Source: Candidatus Vicinibacter affinis
GTDB lineage: Bacteria > Bacteroidota > Bacteroidia > Chitinophagales > Saprospiraceae
Reading direction: 5' to 3'
Length of the DNA: 64,000 nt
Assembly (NCBI GenBank): GCA_016714365.1
Contig: JADJNH010000005.1
Coordinates: 372,001-436,000, forward strand
The notes below the pieces were generated by a model. That model ran no database searches and had not been told where the DNA came from. It saw only the letters and a list, made by a program, of their open reading frames with translations. Of this stretch, positions 34,897-41,762 are shown piece by piece; position 1 is the stretch's first letter; each line of letters begins with the position of its first letter. Made by a program: the position numbers and the translations under genes.

Positions 34897-35505
34897 TCAT
34901 CTTATTTCAGTCCAGAACATTCTGCGATCGCCAATAAATCCTTCAAGAAAGTCACCAGATTGAACCGATCCCACACCTGAAGGAGTTCCAGTGTAAATGA
35001 GATCTCCTGCATTTAACCTAAAATAAGTGGAGAGATAACTGATGATTTCACTAAAGGAAAATATCATTTCTCTGGTATTTCCGGATTGTACCAATTCTTT
35101 ATTTTTTAACAAGGAGAATTCAATATTTTGAAGGTCAAATTCTTTTTTATCAATAAAATCACTCAAAACAGCTGAGTTATCAAAAGCTTTTGCAATTTCC
35201 CAAGGAAGCCCCTTATTTTTACACTCTTGTTGGAGATCCCTGGCAGTAAAATCTATTCCAAGTCCGATATGACTATAATGTTCTACAGCTTTATTTAAAG
35301 GTATTTGTTTTCCTGGTTTTGAAATTCTTAAGACTATCTCTATTTCATGGTGGATATCCTTACTGAAATCAGGAAGGTAAAAGGCCTTATTTTCTCTAAG
35401 AAGTGCAGTTGAAGGTTTGCAAAAAATAACCGGTTTGATTGGTACCGGATTATTTAGTTCTTTTGCGTGTTCAAGATAATTTCTTCCAATACAAAAAATG
35501 GTCAT
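34897..35505 (-). CDS. FAH-family hydrolase (acylpyruvase-like)
   Basis: 202 residues, the short form of the fumarylacetoacetate hydrolase fold. Metal and catalytic elements are visible: FCIGRNYLEHAKEL at the start, the acidic metal ligands in HHEIEIVLRI and GIDFTARDLQ, and GDLIYTGTPSGVG at the end. Close relatives are FAHD1-like acylpyruvases and oxaloacetate tautomerases or decarboxylases; the substrate cannot be fixed from sequence. It is cytoplasmic. It lies 42 bases after trpS on the same strand. It is distinct from the true fumarylacetoacetase at the window start. Confidence 0.9.
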   Translation of the reverse strand: MTIFCIGRNYLEHAKELNNPVPIKPVIFCKPSTALLRENKAFYLPDFSKDIHHEIEIVLRISKPGKQIPLNKAVEHYSHIGLGIDFTARDLQQECKNKGLPWEIAKAFDNSAVLSDFIDKKEFDLQNIEFSLLKNKELVQSGNTREMIFSFSEIISYLSTYFRLNAGDLIYTGTPSGVGSVQSGDFLEGFIGDRRMFWTEIR

Positions 35506-35547
35506 ACTATGAATATCTAAGTATTAACAGAGTGTCAAATAGACTAA

Positions 35548-36543
35548 CTATGACAAACCGCATAAGTTTTTTACCTCTTTCAATGTTTCAGCAGCCCGCA
35601 ATCTAATTTCAGCAGAAGATTTTTTGATTTGATCCTTGACTGCCTTCTTGTCTTGAAGAATTATTTCTCTCCGGGCTTGAATTGGCTTTACCAGATCAAT
35701 GATTGCATCAGCAACGGTATCTTTTAGAATACTGTATTTTAGATTCCCGGATTTAAAAGAACTTAATAGCTCATCGTATGAATCTTTTCGGCCACACGCA
35801 ATTAAAATGGAAAAGAGGTTTTCGGTTCCAGGAGCCATTTTTGTAGGATCGTTTCCTGCATCAGTCACAGCTGAACGGATTTGTTTTCTAATTTGGTCTT
35901 CTGAAGCAAAAACATTGATGTTGTGTTTATCTCCCGCACTGGCACTCATTTTTTTTAAAGGGTCAGCGGTGGACATTACTTTTGGTATTTCTGTATACAT
36001 TGGTTCAGGCATAACAAAGTAATCTTTACCTACTACGTTGTTAAACCTTTGAGCAATGTTACGAGTAAGTTCCAAGTGTTGATCTTGATCTTTTCCGACA
36101 GGAACATAGTCGGCTTTATAAATAAGTATATCTGCAGCTTGAAGCACCGGATATGTAAATAATCCAGAGGAAATAAACATATCTTTATCTTTTTCCTTCA
36201 CTTGTTCGGACTTATCCTTAAACTGAACCATTCTGCTTAATTCGCCATAACTACACATACACCCCAAAATCCATCCTAGCTCCGCATGTTCGGGGATCAT
36301 AGACTGAATAAAGAGGTTTTCTGGCTTAATCCCACACGCAAGCAAATTGATGGTAAGCTCCCAAACATTTTCACGAAGCTTAGCGGGATTATAAGGCATG
36401 GTCATGGCATGATAATCTACGATTCCATATACACAATTATAATCTTCCTGAAGATTTACCCAATTCTGGACAGCTCCAAAATACCTTCCCAAGTGCAAAT
36501 TACCTGTAGGTTGGATGCCTGAAAGAATTATTTTTTGACTCAT
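35548..36543 (-). CDS. trpS: Tryptophan--tRNA ligase
   Basis: 331 residues, normal for bacterial TrpRS. Class I signatures: HIGH-type PTGNLHLGRY at 11-20 and KMSKS-type KKMSAS near residues 196-201. GKDQDQHLELTRNIAQRFN (about 147-165) is the conserved tRNA-Trp synthetase segment. It charges tRNA-Trp for protein synthesis. It is encoded between ridA and the FAH-family hydrolase with short gaps on both sides, so is probably co-transcribed with them. Confidence 0.97.
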   Translation of the reverse strand: MSQKIILSGIQPTGNLHLGRYFGAVQNWVNLQEDYNCVYGIVDYHAMTMPYNPAKLRENVWELTINLLACGIKPENLFIQSMIPEHAELGWILGCMCSYGELSRMVQFKDKSEQVKEKDKDMFISSGLFTYPVLQAADILIYKADYVPVGKDQDQHLELTRNIAQRFNNVVGKDYFVMPEPMYTEIPKVMSTADPLKKMSASAGDKHNINVFASEDQIRKQIRSAVTDAGNDPTKMAPGTENLFSILIACGRKDSYDELLSSFKSGNLKYSILKDTVADAIIDLVKPIQARREIILQDKKAVKDQIKKSSAEIRLRAAETLKEVKNLCGLS

Positions 36544-36554
36544 GATTTTGAAAA

Positions 36555-36935
36555 TTATTTATAGGCTATACATGATATCTCAACATTTACACCTCTTGGT
36601 AACTCAGCAACTTGGACCAATTCTCTTGCAGGAGCACCTTGAGTTGGAAAGTAGGTAGCATAGACCGCATTAATATTGTTAAACTGTTTAATGTCCTTGA
36701 CAAATACTGAACATTTAGAAACATGTTCGAAATCCATTCCAGCAGCATGAAGAATGGCCCCCAAATTATCAAGTACACGATGAGTCTCAACCTCAATATT
36801 AGAAGTGATCAATTCATTAGTCTTTGGGTCCAAGGCAATTTGTCCAGAGACATATAATGTATGACCCACCTGTATTGCCTGACTATAAGGTCCTATAGGT
36901 TTTGGAGCATCTTCTGTATAAATTACTTTTCTCAT
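36555..36935 (-). CDS. ridA: RidA family enamine/imine deaminase
   Basis: 126 residues with the RidA signature: GPYSQAIQVG near the start (substrate pocket), LYVSGQIALDP, and the C-terminal GAPARELVQVAELPRGVNVEI with the catalytic-loop Arg and Glu. RidA trimers hydrolyse reactive 2-aminoacrylate and related imines made by PLP enzymes. The gene is 11 bases upstream of trpS on the same strand. A hairpin after rpmF separates it from the yceD-rpmF pair. Confidence 0.95.
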   Translation of the reverse strand: MRKVIYTEDAPKPIGPYSQAIQVGHTLYVSGQIALDPKTNELITSNIEVETHRVLDNLGAILHAAGMDFEHVSKCSVFVKDIKQFNNINAVYATYFPTQGAPARELVQVAELPRGVNVEISCIAYK

Positions 36936-36958
36936 GGTTGATGTGGTTTAAAGTCAGA

Positions 36959-36977
36959 AAGCCCCTAATAGGGGCTT
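36959..36977 (-). terminator. Hairpin after rpmF, probable terminator
   Basis: Perfect inverted repeat AAGCCCCTA / TAGGGGCTT around one base, GC-rich against the AT-rich background, 80 bases past the rpmF stop on the minus strand. On that strand it is followed by TTCTGACTTT, only a weak T tract. Confidence 0.6.
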
Positions 36978-37054
36978 CCATGATATAAATAATATATCTC
37001 GTAATCAAATATACAATATAAAGGTTATTTGATTAAAAACTTTTAAAGGCTTTA

Positions 37055-37258
37055 TTATGCCTCGGCAGTTGCCTCTTCAGCAGCTTTGATCACGACATGC
37101 CCTTTGTAGTACAAATTACCCTCGTGCCAGTGTGCATGATGCATGATATGTATTGCACCAGTTGTTTTACAAGTCGCCAATTGAGGAGTTTCTGCCTTAT
37201 AATGGGTTCTTCTTTTTCTTTTGCGCGTTTTCGAATGTCGCCATTTTGGATTAGGCAT
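37055..37258 (-). CDS. rpmF: 50S ribosomal protein L32, zinc-less form
   Basis: 67 residues starting PNPKWRHSKTRKRKRRTHYK, the conserved basic opening of L32 (first part PNPKWRHSKTRKRKRR). The usual four zinc cysteines (CxxC...CxxC) are missing: only one Cys remains in LATCKTTG, and the second pair is replaced by HHAHWHEG. This is a C-minus type L32, known in several bacterial lineages. It is coupled with the DUF177 (YceD) gene 11 bases upstream, a very widely conserved pair. Confidence 0.95.
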   Translation of the reverse strand: MPNPKWRHSKTRKRKRRTHYKAETPQLATCKTTGAIHIMHHAHWHEGNLYYKGHVVIKAAEEATAEA

Positions 37259-37269
37259 AATCTTTAATT

Positions 37270-37785
37270 TTAATTAGTTTTCAATTTTTTAAGTTCATCC
37301 CAAATGGGATTTCTTTCCTTAGTTTTTTCCTCTTTTTGAATATATTTCAGAACTTCCAGATTGCAAGGTGGTTCAGCTAAAGAAGAGCAATCAAATCGCT
37401 TAATTAGCGGGACCGAAAGACAAGCATAATCGTAAAGCAATTCTCCAAAGGCCAACTCGTGTGCATCAGGAGCAAGATGGACAAGATCCGGATCGTCCGA
37501 TAAACCTTCAGCCCTTTTTACAACCAACTTATAGGATTTATCAATCGGAAGTTGGATATCAGCAAGACATCGGTCACAGGAAGTGGGAATAAATCCTTTA
37601 ATATTCAGGTTTATTACCAAAAGATCAACCTGCTTGTCAAGATTAAGTTTGACAACAAGTTGAGCCCTATCGATAGGACTTGCCTCAAAATGTTTAAAAA
37701 ACTCATCTTCTAAACGGAACTCATATTGATGAGATCCATCCAACAGCCCTTTGACCGGTATTGCAAACTGCTTTAAGAAATCCAT
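37270..37785 (-). CDS. yceD: DUF177/YceD family protein
   Basis: 171 residues. The DUF177 core includes SCDRCLADIQLPI (about 94-106), and the C-terminal part has SVPLIKRFDC...CNLEVLKYI followed by the terminal NPIWDELKKLK motif, as in Bacteroidota YceD proteins. YceD is linked to 23S rRNA accumulation and ribosome assembly, and the gene almost always precedes rpmF, as it does here by 11 bases. A good TTG/TAnnTTTG promoter lies just upstream on the minus strand (37814-37842). Confidence 0.93.
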   Translation of the reverse strand: MDFLKQFAIPVKGLLDGSHQYEFRLEDEFFKHFEASPIDRAQLVVKLNLDKQVDLLVINLNIKGFIPTSCDRCLADIQLPIDKSYKLVVKRAEGLSDDPDLVHLAPDAHELAFGELLYDYACLSVPLIKRFDCSSLAEPPCNLEVLKYIQKEEKTKERNPIWDELKKLKTN

Positions 37786-37813
37786 AAAATGAACGTTTCC
37801 AAAATTTGGACTG

Positions 37814-37842
37814 CAAAGGTATGATTAATTCCTAAAAATCAA
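37814..37842 (-). promoter_or_regulatory. Promoter of yceD-rpmF
   Basis: On the minus strand TTG (plus coordinates 37840-37842) and TACCTTTG (37814-37821) are separated by 18 bases, close to the Bacteroidota TTG-N19-TAnnTTTG consensus. The start of transcription would fall near 37808, about 20 bases before the yceD ATG. Confidence 0.55.
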
Positions 37843-37861
37843 TCAAAATTTGTAAAAAACT

Positions 37862-37869
37862 TATCTTTG
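37862..37869 (+). promoter_or_regulatory. Possible plus-strand -7 box before structured element
   Basis: TATCTTTG fits TAnnTTTG. A transcript from here would contain the tandem 9-mer and the whole nested inverted-repeat element before the PASTA gene. No exact -33 TTG at the usual spacing was found. Confidence 0.35.
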
Positions 37870-37881
37870 AGTAGTTCTATA

Positions 37882-37899
37882 CCTATATGACCTATATGA
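37882..37899 (+). repeat. Tandem 9-bp repeat
   Basis: CCTATATGA occurs twice head to tail. It lies just downstream of a plus-strand -7 box, so it could be an operator or simply be transcribed in the leader. Confidence 0.5.
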
Positions 37900-37925
37900 A
37901 TTAAAATCAAATGATAAAAAAAGTT

Positions 37926-38056
37926 GTTGACGCACCCCATTTCAAAGTTGAAATTTCGGGCTTTCTTGAAATTTTTAAACGGTCAACCTAGGTTAGGTTG
38001 GCCTTGGGCATTATTAAATTTCAAGAATTGGCGTCAACCCGGACATAAATTTCCGG
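37926..38056 (+). ncRNA. Candidate structured RNA or palindromic element
   Basis: Nested inverted repeats. Outer arms are GTTGACGC (37926-37933) and GCGTCAAC (38031-38038). Inside the left side is a small hairpin TTTCAA-AG-TTGAAA (37941-37954). The inner arms are TCTTGAAATTT (37964-37974) and AAATTTCAAGA (38016-38026), and the core stem is GGTCAACCTA / TAGGTTGGCC (37981-38003) with a 3-base loop. All arms pair fully apart from one G-U. A last hairpin CCGGA / TCCGG (38039-38056) leads into a T-rich run. The pattern suggests a three-way-junction RNA with a terminator-like end, about 90 bases before the PASTA gene. I do not recognise the family; a MITE-like DNA element is the alternative. Confidence 0.5.
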
Positions 38057-38146
38057 TTAAATTTTTTACGACTAGGATTTAGATTTTTTTTCCATAAATG
38101 GCTTTAGATTTATGGCTGATTGAAGGAACAATCATACAATTTAATC

Positions 38147-38995
38147 ATGAAAGACCAGGATAACAGTTCTTTTACGTTTGCAGACATGGGCTTGTTTTTA
38201 CGAAGCAAGTTATTCAAGTATAGTCTTATACGTATAGGAATTTTTCTGTTATTACTTTGGATTGCGCATTCATTTATTCTTACTTTTTACACCAATCATG
38301 GACAGAAACTTAAATTGGGCAAATATGTTGGAATCCCCCTAATCGATGCAAAAAAACATGCTGATCCAAGAGGTTTTGAAATTATAGTAACAGATTCAAT
38401 TCATTTAATTGGCAAAAGAGGAGGGGTTATTATTTCACAAGTGCCTAAACCCGGGTCATTGGTTAAAAGAGGCAGGAAGATATATGTAAGTATCACAAGG
38501 TATAATCCAGATATTATTGATTCTGAGGAACTTATTGGCCTTTATGGAAAAAAATATGAACATAAGAGAGCTGAGCTAGAGTCTTTATTTCAACTTAAAA
38601 CCAAGATTGCAGGTGCAGAATATGATCCCGGTCCGACAGGACATATATTGAAAGTATTGTATCATGGAGAACTGATATTAGACTCCAAAATACAGAAAAA
38701 GGGGATTAAAATATCTAAAGGCGATACCTTGCAAATAATAATTTCTAAGCAAAAGGATGGGGAAATTGAAATACCAAACCTAAAATGTAAAACGCTGACA
38801 GAAGTAAGGTTTGAACTTGAAGCCTCACAACTTCTGTTAGGTGATATTAACTATGATGGTGAAATTGACGAACCAGAAGAAGCTTATGTTATCAAGCAGG
38901 AGCCCATGTATAAATCCGGAAGTTCCATTAAGTTAGGCGAAAGAATTAGCATTACCATACACCAAAATAAACCTCAAGACTGTGATAATCAATAG
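38147..38995 (+). CDS. PASTA domain membrane protein
   Basis: 282 residues from the ATG at 38147 (an in-frame TTG at 38120 is less likely). A short cytoplasmic segment is followed by one transmembrane helix (about 25-45: IRIGIFLLLLWIAHSFILTF) and an external part of three PASTA-like domains: LKLGKYVGIPLIDAKK...SQVPKPGSLVKRGRKIYVSI, a middle divergent one, and IEIPNLKCKTLTEVRFELE...KQEPMYKSGSSIKLGERISITI. PASTA domains bind peptidoglycan or beta-lactams. There is no kinase or transpeptidase domain, so this is a stand-alone PASTA protein of the kind common in Bacteroidota. Confidence 0.9.
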   Translation: MKDQDNSSFTFADMGLFLRSKLFKYSLIRIGIFLLLLWIAHSFILTFYTNHGQKLKLGKYVGIPLIDAKKHADPRGFEIIVTDSIHLIGKRGGVIISQVPKPGSLVKRGRKIYVSITRYNPDIIDSEELIGLYGKKYEHKRAELESLFQLKTKIAGAEYDPGPTGHILKVLYHGELILDSKIQKKGIKISKGDTLQIIISKQKDGEIEIPNLKCKTLTEVRFELEASQLLLGDINYDGEIDEPEEAYVIKQEPMYKSGSSIKLGERISITIHQNKPQDCDNQ

Positions 38996-39074
38996 AATGT
39001 AATTTAATTTGGACTTTTTTTATACGCAAAAATGGAGGTCACCGTTAGAAATTAACTTAAAATAGAAAAGATAT

Positions 39075-39383
39075 ATGGACGATATTTCTGTACAGGAATT
39101 GAATGAAAGGCTCAAGAAAAAGGAAGAAATTATCTTAATTGATGTCCGAGAAACCCATGAGCATCAGGAATTTAATATTGGGGGTGAATTGGCAACCTTA
39201 CAAACAGATTTGCCATTAAAAATTTTGGAATTGGCTGGACACGAAGATGATGAGATAATTGTTTATTGCAGAAGTGGCAACAGAAGTGGTTTAGCAAAGC
39301 AATTATTTGAAAAGGCAGGATTTAAGAGGGTACGTAATTTATTAGGGGGGATGCTTTCATGGAAAGAAAACCTACCAGCTTAG
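39075..39383 (+). CDS. Rhodanese-like domain protein (cytoplasmic)
   Basis: 102 residues forming a single rhodanese domain. The active-site loop is CRSGNRSG (Cys at about residue 65), the six-residue loop form usual for sulfurtransferases. It starts ISVQELNERLKKKEEIILIDVRE and ends with GGMLSWKENLPA, both typical. No signal peptide is present. It may transfer sulfane sulfur or simply bind; the substrate is unknown. It is followed by the DUF4294-mvaD-rhodanese set after 100 bases, so two rhodanese proteins are encoded within 2.6 kb, one inside and one outside the cytoplasm. Confidence 0.93.
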   Translation: MDDISVQELNERLKKKEEIILIDVRETHEHQEFNIGGELATLQTDLPLKILELAGHEDDEIIVYCRSGNRSGLAKQLFEKAGFKRVRNLLGGMLSWKENLPA

Positions 39384-39482
39384 AAAAGTTATAATTACTT
39401 GGTCCTATTGAACTTGAAAAATTATGTTCAAAATTAAACCGGTTCTTATCTTATTTCTTGATTAAGAAGCGTTAAAGCACCA

Positions 39483-40085
39483 ATGAGAGTTAGTAAGCTT
39501 TTTATTTTATTTGGACTTTTAACCTTAAGTCTGAATGCGCAATATACTGAGCATACGACTATTGTTGATGGTGAAGTTGTCAGGGTTTTAGTAATGGAGG
39601 GAGATACAATCGTAGTTGCACAATTGGAAAGAATATCGATTACTGCACCTAAGGAATTCGATTATTCTGATGAACGCGAAAGATATGCAAAGTACAGAAG
39701 ATATGCTGCTGTCGTATATCCTTATGCTGTTCAAGGAGTTAGATTGTATACTCAGTTATCAAAAGAAACCGAAGGCAAATCAAAGCGCGAAAGGAAACGT
39801 TTATATAAGGAAATATCCAAACGGCTTGAAGATGAATTTGAAACACCTTTAAAGAATTTGAGTAGGACTCAGGGATTAATTTTAACCAAGATGATGGAGA
39901 AGGCAATAGATAGATCATTTTATGATATCATAAAGGAATTTAAAGGTGGTTTTTCAGCTTTATATTATAATGAGTTCAGTAAAGTTTATGGATATCGACT
40001 AAAGGATAAATACATTTTTGGAGCAGATCCAGTTATGGATGCAGTACTAGAAGATTTTGATGTAATGAAAGATGTTCAACAATGA
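39483..40085 (+). CDS. DUF4294 family protein
   Basis: 200 residues with a signal peptide (about 1-19, ending LNAQ). It matches DUF4294, a family restricted to Bacteroidota. Characteristic parts are VDGEVVRVLVMEGDTIVVAQL, ERYAKYRRYAAVVYPYAV and LSRTQGLILTKMMEKAIDRSFYDIIKEFKGGFSALYYNEFSKVYGY (read in pieces: LSRTQGLIL, DRSFYDIIKEFKGG). The function is unknown; the location is probably periplasmic. The stop overlaps the mvaD start (ATGA), indicating translational coupling. Confidence 0.9.
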   Translation: MRVSKLFILFGLLTLSLNAQYTEHTTIVDGEVVRVLVMEGDTIVVAQLERISITAPKEFDYSDERERYAKYRRYAAVVYPYAVQGVRLYTQLSKETEGKSKRERKRLYKEISKRLEDEFETPLKNLSRTQGLILTKMMEKAIDRSFYDIIKEFKGGFSALYYNEFSKVYGYRLKDKYIFGADPVMDAVLEDFDVMKDVQQ

Positions 40086-41113
40086 TTACCAAAAAAGTAT
40101 GCTGGCAAAGTCCATCAAATCTTGCCATTGTTAAATATTGGGGGAAGTATGGAATGCAAATTCCAATGAATCCCTCCATTAGCTTTACTTTGGATAGAAG
40201 TTATACCGAGACAACAATAGAGCTTTTAACTCAAGGAAAAGGGAACATTGAATTTACTTATGATGGGAGTAAGAATGAAAAGTTTGCTAATAAAGTAAAA
40301 CGATTTTTAAATGCACTGGAGCTTTATTTTATTAATGACTTTGATTTGAAGATAGACAGTAAAAATACTTTTCCTCACTCTGCCGGCATTGCCTCTTCGG
40401 CATCGGCCATGAGTGCAATAGCATTGTGTATTACAGAGTTGCAATTTAACCTTGAAGGAAGAGATATACGATCAGATGAATTTTTAAAAATGGCCTCATA
40501 TAGATCTAGATTAGGAAGTGGGTCAGCCTGCAGGTCATTATTTTCAACAGCATCACTCTGGGGTAGAATTCCAAATGTACCACAATCTTCAGATGAATAT
40601 GGAATTGACTGGTCTGCAAATGTTCATAATAATTTTAAAGATATTCAGGATTGGATTTTCATCATTAACAAAGAGGAAAAATCCGTGTCTTCTACTGCAG
40701 GACATGAGCTCATGAAGCTACATCCATATAGGGATGCAAGGATCCAACAGGCAAATGACAATATTCATAAATTGATCAAAATTTTATCGGAGGGAGATTG
40801 GAATGGATTTATCGATATATGTGAGGAGGAAGCACTTACTCTGCATGGATTGATGATGAGTTCGAGACCGGGATATCTTTTGCTTGAACCAGATTCCATT
40901 AGAATTATTCAAGCTATCAGGAAGTTCAGAAATGAAACGAATATTAATATTGGTTTCAGTATAGATGCAGGGCCTAACATACATATGCTTTTCCCTCAAA
41001 AATTTATGTCAGAAGTAGCCTCATGGTGCAAGACTAGTTTTGGGGATTACTATAATCATGGCAAAATAATTTTTGATCAAATCGGAAAGGGTCCTAAACA
41101 AATAATATTATGA
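40082..41113 (+). CDS. mvaD: Diphosphomevalonate decarboxylase
   Basis: 343 residues of the GHMP kinase fold. WQSPSNLAIVKYWGKYG at residues 6-22 and the phosphate-binding loop SAGIASSASAMSAIAL (about 99-114) are diagnostic, with GSGSACRSLF following (about 145-154). The enzyme converts mevalonate 5-diphosphate to isopentenyl diphosphate with ATP, so this organism is inferred to use the mevalonate pathway for isoprenoids. Mevalonate kinase, phosphomevalonate kinase and HMG-CoA genes are not in the window. It is coupled to DUF4294 upstream and to a secreted rhodanese downstream (both ATGA overlaps). Confidence 0.95.
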   Translation: MITKKVCWQSPSNLAIVKYWGKYGMQIPMNPSISFTLDRSYTETTIELLTQGKGNIEFTYDGSKNEKFANKVKRFLNALELYFINDFDLKIDSKNTFPHSAGIASSASAMSAIALCITELQFNLEGRDIRSDEFLKMASYRSRLGSGSACRSLFSTASLWGRIPNVPQSSDEYGIDWSANVHNNFKDIQDWIFIINKEEKSVSSTAGHELMKLHPYRDARIQQANDNIHKLIKILSEGDWNGFIDICEEEALTLHGLMMSSRPGYLLLEPDSIRIIQAIRKFRNETNINIGFSIDAGPNIHMLFPQKFMSEVASWCKTSFGDYYNHGKIIFDQIGKGPKQIIL

Positions 41114-41640
41114 GAATTCAAATATTATTAGGTATTATTTTTACAATATCAAACATTTGTGCTCAGGGCAATGCTTCAGCACAAGGATCAAAAGTTAAGA
41201 ACAATTCTTATGATAGGTTATTAAATACATTATTAAAACATTCTGTTCCTGAAATAAATGCAACAGAATTGGTTACTCGAATGGATGAATTTATTTTACT
41301 TGATACAAGGGAATTAAGAGAGTATGAAATTAGTCATTTAAGGGGTGCAAGGTGGGTAGGTTATTACAACTTTAAAATTCAAAAAATAATTGACCTTAAT
41401 AAAGATTGTCCAATCGTTTGTTATTGTTCAGTTGGATATCGTAGTGAGAAAATCTGTGAACAACTTAAAGCAAATGGATTTAATGATGTTTCAAATTTAT
41501 ATGGCAGTATTTTTGAGTGGGCAAATTTGGGGTATCCATTGTATGGCAGTGATGGAAAATTGACAAATTACATACATGGATTCTCAAAACTGTGGGGACG
41601 TTATATGAATAATAAATCTTATGTAAAAGTGTACAAATAG
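41110..41640 (+). CDS. Secreted rhodanese-like domain protein
   Basis: 176 residues with a signal peptide (about 1-19, ending ICAQ). The rhodanese domain runs from about 45 to 145: FILLDTRELREYEISHL (read as LLDTRELREYEISHL), the active-site loop CYCSVGYRSEKI with the catalytic Cys in CSVGYRS, and a final GSIFEWANLGYPL. This is the periplasmic type often seen in Bacteroidota. The start overlaps the mvaD stop, so it belongs to the 39.48-41.64 kb operon. Confidence 0.92.
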   Translation: MRIQILLGIIFTISNICAQGNASAQGSKVKNNSYDRLLNTLLKHSVPEINATELVTRMDEFILLDTRELREYEISHLRGARWVGYYNFKIQKIIDLNKDCPIVCYCSVGYRSEKICEQLKANGFNDVSNLYGSIFEWANLGYPLYGSDGKLTNYIHGFSKLWGRYMNNKSYVKVYK

Positions 41641-41762
41641 ATACCGAGAAAAAATTCAAAATATTTCATTTTAGTCAACCACAGAACTATTGATCTTTTT
41701 TAGATTTTCCTTAATTGACAGGTTTATTTTAGCTCTATTAAATATTATATATTTGTGAGTTA

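Larger units (their letters stand above)
37786..38146. other. Divergent gap with promoters and a structured element
   Basis: 361 bases between yceD (minus) and the PASTA gene (plus). It holds a minus-strand promoter (37814-37842), a plus-strand -7 box (37862-37869), a tandem 9-mer CCTATATGA (37882-37899) and the nested inverted repeats at 37926-38056. Confidence 0.7.
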
